A DNA stretch of 64,000 nt from Hydnum rufescens UP504. Its lineage: Eukaryota; Basidiomycota; Agaricomycetes; Cantharellales; Hydnaceae. A program made the position numbers and the translations under genes. Under the pieces are notes generated by a model, which made no database searches, was not told the DNA's origin, and saw nothing but the letters and a program-made list of their open reading frames with translations. The DNA lies in the NCBI GenBank assembly GCA_014904985.1, contig MU128960.1:215241-279240 (forward strand), in the 5' to 3' direction. This document shows, piece after piece, positions 53,487-63,845 of the stretch (position 1 is its first letter; every line of letters begins with the position of its first letter).

Positions 53487-53886
53487 ATGGGCAAACGAAA
53501 GAAGTCCAGCCGTAAACCGGGGGCCGGTCGCACGAAGAAACTACCCTAGGTATGTGGAGACCGATTGTGGTCTGGTCGGTGTGCTTACATTGTCTCATAT
53601 CAGACACCGTTTTCGACTGCCTATTTTGTCACCATGCGAAAGCGATCAGCTGCAAGCTTGACCACAAAGACAACGTCGGGCATCTGAGCTGCAAGATATG
53701 CGGGGTCACGTATCAGACGAATATCCATCGTCCGTGTCGTGTTATGTGTCAGAATTCAATACTTCGATTTAACGCCGTGTATTGTATCCCTCAGATTTGT
53801 CTGCGCCTGTTGACGTCTACAGCGATTGGATTGATGCCGCCAACGAAGCTCAAGGCCAAGCAGGGAGGCACTCAGACGACGACTAA
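53487..53886 (+). CDS. ELF1: Transcription elongation factor Elf1 (ELOF1 family)
   Basis: A small zinc-ribbon protein that rides with RNA polymerase II. Exon 1: MGKRKKSSRKPGAGRTKKLP. Exon 2 (from about 53604): DTVFDCLFCHHAKAISCKLD, HKDNVGHLSCKICGVTYQTN. Exon 3 (from about 53796): HLSAPVDVYSDWIDAANEAQ, ending DDD-stop. Zinc ligands are the CLFC and CKIC pairs. At the end of exon 1 the sequence reads CTACCCTAG before GTATGT, giving a stop. One more C would give LP-L-D in frame with exon 2, as in the family. A missing base in a C run is therefore likely. All other parts match the family length (about 85 residues). Confidence 0.88.
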
Positions 53887-54387
53887 TCAACTTGTATTTC
53901 CAACTTCCAAGCATGCACAATCATCACATATGCTTCAGGACCTGTACTTAGGTATAATAGATGCACCCATTTTTGGTTCAATCGGTGTTTATAATTCGCT
54001 GCTCTCCAATGGGTTTGTGATCCTTCATCCTCTGGTCTAAGGTCCCGTGTTCACTGGATTCAAGGCGGTCCTCGATTATTGTTGCATACTAGCCGCTATG
54101 GTCCAAGATCCTAAAGGGCGCCTTATACCGCGCTTGAAGCATGACCGGAGGACAAAGAAAGCGGTAGCAGGAGATCGAGAGGTCGTTGGTATTACCTAAT
54201 GTGAAAATGCCCCGTGACGTCGGATCTTGGTCCACTGGTTCGAGCATCGCAGACGATCACTTGAGAAACTGAGACCATATCGTGTACAGTCCTAGGCCTC
54301 CAAATGGCTTCTTCCAAAGTAAATCCGTTGCTTGCAGCTCTACCACTCAGATCCCAATGAGATGGCGTGTGTGTACTGTAGGGTCAG
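53887..54387. other. Gap before the PITH gene
   Basis: I searched here for a thioredoxin domain with WCGPC that would precede PITH in a TXNL1-type protein and did not find one. Contains only short broken frames. Confidence 0.35.
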
Positions 54388-55211
54388 TTCTCTGACGCGG
54401 CCGGTAATTCTGCTTCAAGAAATGATCAATCGACCACTGGAGAAGTAGGCTTCCCCCGTCATGATGTACGACTAGGTCACTGAGCTCCATAGCGGCCTTA
54501 GGTCTCTCTCCTCGAATTCCTCGATTCGACGCAATTAAATTGCCTCAATGAAGCCCCACAACATGGAATCAAGAAGATCTTGTCGAGAGGAAAGACCATC
54601 TCTGATTCGTTTCTGAAAAGTGATGTAGACGAACAGCTTCTGCTCAACATTTACGTTCGTGCTCTCTCCCCCTCTTCTCAGCTCTTCCACGTGGAATGCG
54701 TGACAGTCTAAGGAAATAATTGGGTTTCTAGTTCAACCAAGCCGTACGAGTCCGTTCTATCGCCATTCAGTCGTTGGACTTGGCCTCCGGCCCGAAAGAT
54801 ATCAAGTTATTCACCAACAAGCCCAGCATTGGATTCGAAGATGTGGAAGATGATCAAGAAGCGGCCCAGATCCTCTCCTTGACGAGGGATGACGTGACAG
54901 ACAGGAAAAAAATCCCGTTAAAATTCGTCCGGTTCCAAAGCGTCAATAGTCTCCATGTGCGCGACAGTATCCACTTGACTGGGCGTATCGATGGATATGT
55001 TGACAGAGGATTGTATGTTCAGGTCTTTGTGGCGTCAAACCAAGGCGGCGAAGAGGAGACAAGGATCGATTCCTTGAATATATTTGGCGTGCCCGTGCAG
55101 TTGCGTTTTCATCTTTCCTCGGATGGCCAATTTGGGCCTGCTGACCTTATTTAATGGTGCAGTGCAACCAAAGACCTGAGGGAGTTGCGCAAGGCGCCTG
55201 AAGAGCAGTAG
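54388..55211 (+). CDS. PITH-domain protein (TXNL1-like C-terminal half)
   Basis: The PITH domain binds the 26S proteasome in TXNL1. Spliced pieces: SASRNDQSTTGEVGFPRHD; then VSLLEFLDSTQLNCLNEAPQ, HGIKKILSRGKTISDSFLKS, DVDEQLLLNIY; intron 54648-54731; FNQAVRVRSIAIQSLD, GPKDIKLFTNKPSIGFEDVE, IPLKFVRFQSVNSLH; intron GTGCGC...TTCAG; VFVASNQGGEEETRIDSLNI, FGVPV; and after a last intron ATKDLRELRKAPEEQ-stop (55209-55211). All joins keep frame. The Ser/Thr linker before PITH is what normally follows the thioredoxin domain, yet no thioredoxin exon was found upstream. Either exons were missed, or the gene has lost its first half. The start given is the first exon I can support, not a start codon. Confidence 0.8.
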
Positions 55212-55638
55212 ATTGTCCCACCCATCAGTGCCATGCGCACGCCTGTAGTACGACTCGATTACATCAATTCAAGCGAGAGAATGCATCTGTCACCTCGGTG
55301 TTGGCCTTGTGCCTGATACATCTTCTCCTCTCGGACAGCTTTTTGCGCACCGTACGTCACAGATCTGGAAAGATGTTGTTCAGATCTCCAGATACAGTAC
55401 GATCCATCCCCCTTTCATACTCCCTGCGAGCCACTACGATCGGTCTCATTTCCCACAACCATCTCGCCCCTGAGCGCCATCGTTCAGCTCGGAGGTCCAC
55501 ATTCATCCATTCATTGAACCCGGATCCACCTTCGTCTAACTCCATTGAATCTCTCCCTTCTCATTCCAGACCAATGGAACATCTCATTTGAGCCCCTGTA
55601 TTAGCAGCAAGCGTCGTGATGTAGTGCCCGATGTTTTC
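55212..55638. other. Spacer between PITH gene and retrotransposon
   Basis: A 97-codon plus-strand frame (55298-55591) has no recognisable motif. Probably 3' UTR and flank. Confidence 0.35.
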
Positions 55639-55813
55639 TGTTAAGGGTTGTACTCGAGACGAGAGGTATGATTACGTAATCGAGTCGAATACAAGGAAAT
55701 GCCCTTAAGGCGATTGACGAGAGCACCTCAGGCCCCCCATTTCGGCAACCTCCTTAGGTTGACTACGTCCTGTGTGGATGTCAACCTAACAAGGTAGAAC
55801 TAAATGTGTATCT

Positions 55814-56097
55814 TAGTGGAGCTACATTTTGATTTTTGTATACAAATAAGTGTAGCTACATAGCCTACAGTGTAGCACCACTGGGGGTCCAGGGGCGGAG
55901 CCCCCAGGAGCTCAGGGGTAGTGTTGCTACATTTTTGAATTTGACTATTAGTGGAGCTACAGTTCTGTGCCTCAGGGTAGTGATGTAGCTACACCCTATA
56001 GAGTGCTTCAAATAGTGTAGCTACATGGTTTCTACCTGATTTATTTAGTGTAGTTACATCTATGGGCAAGTATTGAATGAACCAGTGTAGCTACACA
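55814..56097. repeat. Subterminal motif array, left arm
   Basis: Nine copies of AGTGTAGCTACAT-like motif (variants GTGGAGCTACA, GTGTTGCTACA, GTGTAGTTACA) at about 55814, 55849, 55868, 55919, 55949, 55982, 56013, 56046 and 56083. The core TGTAGCTACA is itself palindromic. Mirrored at 61617-61900 in the right arm. Confidence 0.85.
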
Positions 56098-56565
56098 TAG
56101 CCGTATTTGCCTTCAAAAATGTGCAATGACAGCCTTGGCCGTAAGGTAATTTTATTACATAATTAATACTACCTAATGAACATATTATATAACTACCTAC
56201 TAATCTATTACCTAATTATTTTACTACCTAATTGATCATATAATTATATAATTTAGATTGGATAACCGGCACCTCTGGCGCCGGTTAGGCAAAGAGAGGG
56301 GTCAGCCCAGCCCACCCCATCAACTAGAGGGGTGGGGGCTGCACAGATACCCAGAAAAGATGCTTCCAGGACCCCCTTGTGTGCCATGGGGGAGGTAGCA
56401 TGAACAATGCCGGCCCTTAGGCCAGCTCTGTTCACACTACCTCCCCCATGCCACACAAGGGGGCCCTGGGAGGTGCTGGAGGGGGTGAGGCCCCTGGGGA
56501 GTGTGGAGGACCTGGGGGGATTCTATAATGGAAAGATGGTGGGTTAGTGAAAAAAATCAAGAGGA

Positions 56566-56667
56566 GTGCAAAAAGAGCAGCCAGAGGCTGCTCTTTCTGC
56601 ACTAAAGTAGCTATAAAAAGAGTAACATACCTAAGCACCACACCCCAGTCTATACTGGGGTGTGGTG
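56566..56667. repeat. Two-hairpin module in left arm
   Basis: Hairpin one: GTGCAAAAAGAGCAGCC / GGCTGCTCTTTCTGCAC (56566-56602, loop AGA). Hairpin two: CACCACACCCCAG / CTGGGGTGTGGTG (56636-56667, loop TCTATA). 33-nt A-rich spacer. The right arm has the mirrored module at 61047-61148. Confidence 0.85.
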
Positions 56668-57300
56668 ACTGCTCTTGGGCTCTCAGTAGATGGTGGTGGT
56701 GGTGTTGCACAAAACGAAAACTTTGCGGCAATTGCCAGTAAATTGAACCCGGGACTCAATGCCGGCAATTGCCCAGTTTCAAAGGCAAGCCACCTGCTGC
56801 TATGAAAAAGCCTAAATGCGGTAACTAGATAGACCCATATAATAGGGTAGATTAGATAATACTGCATAATAACTTTGGATCATTTCTCATTACATAATAC
56901 AGTGATTCCTATTTAAAAAAGCCTAAATGCAGAAATTGGATAAAGTACATCCAAATAAGGGGTGAGCAGACCATTCTGAACTTTGGTACATCATTAGAAA
57001 ATATTTATACACAGATTATATCAAAATTTCAGCCAAATTGGTCCAGGGGTTATGGAGATATAAGGCAAACAAGTCTGGACATTGATAATTTATTTCCTCC
57101 CTTTGCAAAATAGCTAGAGACTTGAAAATTGGCAAACACCTAAACAATATAATTTCCTAACCATGTGCCAAAAATCAGCCCAATCCATGCACTTTAAGGG
57201 AATGAACTCCCTTTTCAGGCAAAAAGGGAACAACAAGCTAAGGTAGGCGACATGCATAATCATCAAGTCTCCGGCACTTGCTGGAACTATCACGTGATGT

Positions 57301-57319
57301 GTTAGGGTTAGGGTTTAGG
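57301..57319 (+). repeat. Short telomere-like tract
   Basis: TTAGGGTTAGGGTTTAGG just inside the left arm, about three units. Too short to suggest a former chromosome end. Confidence 0.5.
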
Positions 57320-57423
57320 TGCTCAATCTTCGGGCCCAGGTACTGACCCCCAGTATAGCTTTCCCAGGCTCTCCCATGACTAGTTGTAAGCCAAATGTAT
57401 ACCCATTGGGAAAATTAGAGGTA

Positions 57424-59986
57424 TTATACACTCATTTCCTTATCTAAATCTGCCATTAATGTGTCTGGAAGCACTCTATGACCACGGTACTTTTTGTTAG
57501 CCCAGGCCGCTTGCACACCATTCAGTCCTTTGCGGTATGCATCCATGAATCTTAATGAGCACATAAAAAATCTGGGATTATCTAAGCAACGGAGATGAAA
57601 TACGCAAGTGCCAGAGACTCACTGACGCATTGAAATTACAGGAACAGATTCTAGCGCCCTTATCACATTCTGCTCAAGGTCTTTTTCACTTGAGGACTCG
57701 GGATATTGGCGGTATACATGCTTTGTGTATCCCCAATTATTTTCAATGAAGTTGCACTCGCAGTGGAAGCACGGGTAGAAGTTAATTCCATATCCACGTT
57801 GATCTCCAAGCTCCTCAAGCTGTGACTTCTGATTTGCAAAGTCAGATTGCTCAAAGAGGGCCTTCCTGCAGCAACACGGTCGCGAGTTTGAGGGCAAAAC
57901 ATGGTCTTGGCACTTGAATTTCTGACATTGAGCATTGAGACCTTGGGTATCAATTCTGTGCTCCTCCAGAATCGTCTCCATGCCTGTGGCCCAGTGGGAA
58001 ATAGAATGACTGCAGGGAACCATCCGGCAACTTGCCGTTGCGCATCTGTCGCTTTTCCTTCATCATGTTCCTGCTGCTGTCCATGGCTGCTTTTCCGGCT
58101 GCATCGCGTACAGTTGCATCAACAAGAAAGTTTCGGGGTGGCCTTGGCATCATTTTTGGCATCTTTGATGCAGAGAGGGCATCGTCTGGGCGCTTCTGGT
58201 GAGTTGTTGCATTATCAAAGACAAGGACATGATTCTTGTTTGGATAGTACTTGTCAAGGATATCCATTGCGTGGGCTGCCTGCATCATGATGTCGTCATT
58301 GGTGAAGTAGCCATCATGGTTCTTGCCTGCTTTAAAGAGGATGCGAGCAGTTTCTGAACCATCGGGTGAGTGCAGCCAACCATAGTCTGCTGATGCAAAG
58401 TTGGAGACCATTAATGATGCACCCTCACCCTTTTGTAAAGGTTTAGGTGTCTCGCTATTATGGACCCAATGAAGTTTACACTGATCATGTGCATAAAATG
58501 TTGATTCGTTGTGAGTCCAGATGACTGTCCTTTGGCCCATTGGTTTGCCCACTATCTCATTACCGTCACTATCCCACTCTCGCAGTGACGGAAATATCCT
58601 GTCCCAGAATGGCAGGAATACATTTTGATGGTATGCAATGACGTCCGCTCGTTCGTGTCCGTTGACATATTGACCTTGTGGTTGTTTTTGCCAGCAGTAC
58701 TGCATTACTTTCATCCATCGCTGTGCCGTCCTCAAGCTGATTGTTTTTGTTAAACCAAAGTGGGATTTCACCTCGGGGGTGTCCAGATAACGTACGACGT
58801 CGATGGCAGCGATAAATTTGCCCTTTGATTGCAAGTGTAAATGGATTTCAGATGTGAGATCTTCATCTGCAAGTGCACAAACACGCCATTGACCACAAAT
58901 ATTGGATGGGAGAGCATTTCGGTCCATGATAAATGCACGAGTCCATTCCCGTACATGACGTGCTAACCATGGACCCTTTCCTGCTGCTTTTGCAGCAATC
59001 AGCGAGCTTTGTGTCCATGCTGCCACAGTATTGTCGCTGCCCTTCAAACTTGCAACATACAAGTTAAGCAAAATACTCATCATTTCAAGCCGTCCTTGAT
59101 ATGTGGGACCAAGCCCAGGGTCCCTGTATCCAGCACCTGTATTGCATGATGGTCTCAAGATTTCCTGTAGATCTTTGAGTGCAGTGCTTGCATCACTTAA
59201 CAGAGGTGCAGGAAGGAATGGTTTGCCGATCGTGGGTAATGGACTTGTATTGACATCGCTGAAGTTGTCATAGTTCTCCTCCTGCTGTGCGAGGATATCG
59301 TCATCTGCCACTTCATCTGGGGAAGGTGACAGAGTTTTGGTGAATGGGAAGTCTGAAGCGGATGGGATAGGTGACGACGGCTGAGTGAGGGACTGAGGAG
59401 GGCTTGCATCAGTGGTATCCATGGCATGGCTATCCAATGATAACTCGGCATTGGTCAGTGTGGCTTCTTCCTCCTCAGACTCACTGTTGGTGGTTATCTG
59501 ATTGATTGTGGGGCAGTGTGCAACAGGTGATGGGGGACAAGAAGAAGAAATTGGCCCAGTGGCATGTATGACAGGGCCCGGTGGATTATGTGGACACTCG
59601 ATGGACAGATGGCCAGCAGGGCCTGGCTTGAGCCACCTGGTGAGTTGGTTGCCATTTTTTGCAGACTCTGTGAGTGCATTCCTTATTGTGGCCCTGTGGC
59701 GCCATTCTGTAGAGTCTGCCTTTCTTCCCATTTTTCTGTAGAGCACAGATACACCTTCTACAGCACCTTGGACATGCATCCTTGGGTTGCATTCCAGTCT
59801 ACGCATCCCAGCGGCAAGTATTTTGGCATATCCATCAGGGTGGTTTAGAGATGGTGCATCGTCCTCAGGAATGTGGGTTTCATCAGAAAGAATAGAGTCA
59901 TTGTCTGAGGTTGCATCTGTGGGGTCAGCAGGGGGCCCACCATCATTGTCTAAGTCTGAACTTGAGGGTGTAATTGTTGGTTCCAA
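57424..59986 (-). CDS. DDE-type transposase of the 6.27-kb element
   Basis: The long frame (59986-57950, 678 codons) has an acidic N terminus, then SHFGLTKTISLRTAQRWMKV, IWTHNESTFYAHDQCKLHWV, EGASLMVSNFASADYGWLHS, GKNHDGYFTNDDIMMQAAHA and DKYYPNKNHVLVFDNATTHQ. About 57975 the frame shifts to TGMETILEEHRIDTQGLNAQ, CCCRKALFEQSDFANQKSQL, FYPCFHCECNFIENNWGYTK, and after an intron (about 57622-57551) to FMDAYRKGLNGVQAAWANKK, YRGHRVLPDTL, ending at 57424. FDNATTH and NFIENNW resemble the second Asp and the Glu of IS630/Tc1-type DDE enzymes. The first Asp, expected as THDEST, reads THNEST. The shift plus this change suggest a dead copy, although the shift could be an assembly indel. Related proteins are widespread in basidiomycete genomes (recollection). 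Confidence 0.85.
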
Positions 59987-60430
59987 TGGGCATGCCTACT
60001 CATTTAGGGTATGATTATTTGGGAAGGGACCAGCCAGAGGCCTAATTACACACCTTTTTTTGTGCATGATGATGCAGGTTTGCCTGCCATGCAAGTACAG
60101 ACTTGTGCTTGCATGGCATGACTGAGGCCAGAGTTGGTCAAGGACTATCCCTTAAAAGGTAATTTCGGAGATCCCTGGTTCCAGCAAGATCCGATTGCCT
60201 TTTTTGGAAGCGCTCAATTTTTTAATGCCAAAAATGTAGTTACTCAGAATGTGATTCTAAGTGCTTTCCATACTCACACTTTTTCTGCATATATCTCCTC
60301 ATTCCCAGGACCTTTTTTCAAAATTCTTTTGCCACAGATTTCTAGATAAGACTTCTATCTGTCATCCAGCAGTCTTACATAGTGCATACAGTGATGTGTC
60401 AGTGACTAGTAACAATTATGGTGAACATAC

Positions 60431-61990
60431 CCGGCAAGTACTGGAGACTTGATGATTATGCATGTCGCCTACCTTAGCTTGTTGTTCCCTTTTTGCCTGA
60501 AAAGGGAGTTCATTCCCTTAAAGTGCATGGATTGGGCTGATTTTTGGCACATGGTTAGGAAATTATATTGTTTAGGTGTTTGCCAATTTTCAAGTCTCTA
60601 GCTATTTTGCAAAGGGAGGAAATAAATTATCAATGTCCAGACTTGTTTGCCTTATATCTCCATAACCCCTGGACCAATTTGGCTGAAATTTTGATATAAT
60701 CTGTGTATAAATATTTTCTAATGATGTACCAAAGTTCAGAATGGTCTGCTCACCCCTTATTTGGATGTACTTTATCCAATTTCTGCATTTAGGCTTTTTT
60801 AAATAGGAATCACTGTATTATGTAATGAGAAATGATCCAAAGTTATTATGCAGTATTATCTAATCTACCCTATTATATGGGTCTATCTAGTTACCGCATT
60901 TAGGCTTTTCATAGCAGCAGGTGGCTTGCCTTTGAAACTGGGCAATTGCCGGCATTGAGTCCCGGGTTCAATTTACTGGCAATTGCCGCAAAGTTTTCGT
61001 TTTGTGCAACACCACCACCACCATCTACTGAGAGCCCAAGAGCAGTCACCACACCCCAGTATAGACTGGGGTGTGGTGCTTAGGTATGTTACTCTTTTTA
61101 TAGCTACTTTAGTGCAGAAAGAGCAGCCTCTGGCTGCTCTTTTTGCACTCCTCTTGATTTTTTTCACTAACCCACCATCTTTCCATTATAGAATCCCCCC
61201 AGGTCCTCCACACTCCCCAGGGGCCTCACCCCCTCCAGCACCTCCCAGGGCCCCCTTGTGTGGCATGGGGGAGGTAGTGTGAACAGAGCTGGCCTAAGGG
61301 CCGGCATTGTTCATGCTACCTCCCCCATGGCACACAAGGGTGTCCTGGAAGCATCTTTTCTGGGTATCTGTGCAGCCCCCACCCCTCTAGTTGATGGGGT
61401 GGGCTGGGCTGACCCCTCTCTTTGCCTAACCGGCGCCAGAGGTGCCGGTTATCCAATCTAAATTATATAATTATATGATCAATTAGGTAGTAAAATAATT
61501 AGGTAATAGATTAGTAGGTAGTTATATAATATGTTCATTAGGTAGTATTAATTATGTAATAAAATTACCTTACGGCCAAGGCTGTCATTGCACATTTTTG
61601 AAGGCAAATACGGCTATGTGTAGCTACACTGGTTCATTCAATACTTGCCCATAGATGTAACTACACTAAATAAATCAGGTAGAAACCATGTAGCTACACT
61701 ATTTGAAGCACTCTATAGGGTGTAGCTACATCACTACCCTGAGGCACAGAACTGTAGCTCCACTAATAGTCAAATTCAAAAATGTAGCAACACTACCCCT
61801 GAGCTCCTGGGGGCTCCGCCCCTGGACCCCCAGTGGTGCTACACTGTAGGCTATGTAGCTACACTTATTTGTATACAAAAATCAAAATGTAGCTCCACTA
61901 AGATACACATTTAGTTCTACCTTGTTAGGTTGACATCCACACAGGACGTAGTCAACCTAAGGAGGTTGCCAAAATGGGGGGCCTGAGGTG
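60431..61990. repeat. Right terminal inverted repeat
   Basis: Exact mirror of 55724-57284; paired coordinates sum to about 117714. It keeps the same length within one base, so the arms are very recent or have been homogenised. Confidence 0.92.
61617..61900. repeat. Subterminal motif array, right arm
   Basis: Mirror of 55814-56097: repeated TGTAGCTACACT-like motifs, for example at 61617, 61689 and 61850. Confidence 0.85.
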
Positions 61991-63181
61991 GATGAGAGAG
62001 TCGCGAAGCGGGAATTATGTAAGGTCATGAGAGATGAGTACATATGAGGAAGACTGGCTTCTTGAGAGTTAATATGTGAAGGCTTAGAGATGAGAGTCGC
62101 GAGCAATAACTGAGATTGTGAAAGGATAATTCAATCGGTTGACAATATATTCTTGACCTTCTAAAGAGTGAGTGTACATCAGTAACTACTTATACCTCTA
62201 GAGATCAAAAGGGTTTGTTAATAAAGGGATGGGTTGAATAAAGGAGGGATGTATATAATAGGAAATGCTAAAAGAGGAAGGCACAATGGTGGTGAGGGGG
62301 AAGGTCACATGATGACACAATAGGCTTGGTTATTCTGCATATGTAATTGAGGTCACGAGTATGACTTGTAACAGTACCCCCCCTTTGAGTGCAAAGCCCT
62401 TGAAGTGCGTAACTCAAGGTTTATGAGGTGGGGTTTTGGCAGTTTTGGTGGTTGCTGTGATGGTTTCTATAAAGGACAGGTTTGTTGCATTTTATTCTGG
62501 TTCTGTACTATCATCATTGATATGGCAGACAAAGCCATCCTTGCTTTGATCAAGACAAAGGTGGTGATGGAAATTCTCCCAACTGAAGAGGCAGTTGCGA
62601 CTGTGAAGGTTGAGTTGGTGAAGTGGGAGGTGAGTGAGGAAAATTTCTGTTTCTGTGAGTTTTGCTGATTTATAGTACAGCAGCAGGTGCATCTGCAGGG
62701 TCAGATGCCAGAAGTTTTGCCTCTCATGCCTGAGATGGGGGCAGAACTTCAGCCCTAGCTGTAGTATAGATATATCAAACATGGTATCATACAAGTGTTA
62801 ATTAATATATGAAACCCACTAACTACCACAATGGTAACTTACAGTGCCTATATATCAGGATGTATCAGTACTGCAGTACCAACCAAATAGGCTGCATTGC
62901 CATTTCATTGCTTGTCACTGCCCATTTAAATATTATTACTATATTGGGAAATCCCATATTAGGATTTATTTATTATATTATCTAATATTCAATATTTACA
63001 TTTGATGTGAATATTTAATCCTGAAAATACTACATTAGCTGCATTCAAAAGGGGCCACATATCACCTTGGTCAGTCATCTAAGCCTACCTAGTTAGGTAC
63101 CACTTTTGGGGCAGATAATGGTACCTAAGTAGGTCCCATCACTATTCCGGCCGAAATGGCCATTTTACGGTCTGCACCTTC

Positions 63182-63226
63182 TTGGCCGAAATGGCCGAAA
63201 ATTGGCCGAAAATTGGCTGAAACTGG
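63182..63226. repeat. Short tandem repeat TTGGCCGAAA
   Basis: About four tandem copies of TTGGCCGAAAA/TGGCCGAAA. A related CGGCCGAAATGGCC lies just upstream at 63148. Confidence 0.75.
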
Positions 63227-63456
63227 GACTTAGAGGATCAAGCCTTAGACTTACATGACCTCTAGCTATGCGGGCTTATCAGGGTTAATCACCATTATTA
63301 TTATATTCCCTCTGGTGTTCCATTTATAATTATTTATTTATTATCATGATCATACATACCCGGGTGGGGGCAGTATTTGTTCGGCAGTCTGATCTTTTGT
63401 TCTTATTAACTTATGTACATGTATTTATTTTATTTAAAAATTCAATAAAAAAAAAG

Positions 63457-63478
63457 ACCACACCCTAGCAGGTGTGGT
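63457..63478. repeat. ACCACACC hairpin 1
   Basis: ACCACACC / GGTGTGGT, 8-bp stem, loop CTAGCA, directly after a poly-A run. Confidence 0.7.
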
Positions 63479-63632
63479 ACTGTCAGAAGTTCAGATGGGG
63501 GGTCGTCCGGTGTTCAGACGCGGGTTCAGGGGACACACTGCTGAGGTGTCGGGTGGTATCTATTGCACGAGAATCTAAGAAAATATAATTAAATATAAGT
63601 CAAAAATTCAAAAAAAAAAAGCATACTTAGTA

Positions 63633-63666
63633 GCACCACACACCTGCCCTAAGGGGTGTGTGGTGC
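63633..63666. repeat. ACCACACC hairpin 2
   Basis: GCACCACACACC / GGTGTGTGGTGC, 12-bp stem with a 10-nt loop, after a poly-A run and CATACTTAGTA. Confidence 0.75.
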
Positions 63667-63845
63667 TTTCCGTTGCTTGATCGGGGGTTCGGCCAGCTCA
63701 TTGGTGGCCATTGGGGGGAGTGAGGCTCGGCGGTTCACCATTGGGGGGGTCGTTTGGACGGGTCGCAGGTCGTCGTTGGGGTGAGTCGTCATTTCGGGAG
63801 CTTCTAAAATAATCATACACATTAGTAAAAAAAATTCGAAGTGAC

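Larger units (their letters stand above)
55724..57284. repeat. Left terminal inverted repeat
   Basis: Pairs with 60431-61990. Contains, from the end inward: the subterminal TGTAGCTACA motif array (55814-56097), TTACCTAATT-type AT-rich repeats (about 56145-56250), a GC-rich part with the inverted pair GGCCGGCATTGTTCATGC-like (about 56395-56460), a two-hairpin module (56566-56667) and a long AT-rich tail. The short open frames inside the arms are mirrored exactly and are not genes. Confidence 0.92.
55724..61990. mobile_element. 6.27-kb DNA transposon with 1.56-kb terminal inverted repeats
   Basis: The left end CACCTCAGGCCCCCCATT (55724) and the right end AATGGGGGGCCTGAGGTG (ending 61990) are inverted. 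Arms 55724-57284 and 60431-61990 match base for base with very few changes. Outside lie GACGAGAG (55716-55723) and GATGAGAG (61991-61998), an 8-bp duplication with one difference. The unique centre encodes a DDE transposase on the minus strand. The element sits inside an LTR. Confidence 0.9.
55639..62373 (-). mobile_element. 3' LTR of a retrotransposon, split by a DNA transposon
   Basis: TGTTA at 55639 and TAACA ending 62373 bound about 460 bp of LTR sequence interrupted at 55724-61990. Read on the minus strand, the LTR starts TGTTACAAGTCATACTC directly after a polypurine tract AAAGGGGGGGTAC (62374-62386), as expected for a 3' LTR. The 5 bp outside the two ends (TTTTC and GTACC) do not match, so it is not a solo LTR. 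The element body continues to the right. Confidence 0.65.

Noticed and set aside
56740..56780. Possible tRNA T-loop (TTGAACCCGGGACTCAA)
   Set aside because: No acceptor stem, D-arm or anticodon arm could be built around it on either strand. No tRNA or rRNA was found in the window.
56253..56867. Several short open frames in the left arm, mirrored at 60973-61461
   Set aside because: They are exact mirror copies within non-coding terminal repeats, overlap hairpins and have no recognisable protein features.
57301..57319. Interstitial telomere
   Set aside because: Only about three TTAGGG-like units; similarly short GGTTAGGGTTAG at 30100 and 43860 shows such pieces arise by chance here.
57424..59986. 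Assignment of the transposase to KDZ or Plavaka/CACTA
   Set aside because: CxC-type cysteine motifs of KDZ and CACTA-type ends are absent; the DNATTH and NFIENNW blocks point elsewhere.
55724..61990. Assembly fold-over artefact as explanation for the giant inverted repeat
   Set aside because: The arms flank 3.1 kb of unique coding sequence and carry a near-matching 8-bp duplication outside, as expected for a real insertion.
55639..62373. Solo LTR
   Set aside because: No 5-bp duplication at its ends, and a polypurine tract adjoins the right end, so it is the 3' LTR of a longer element.
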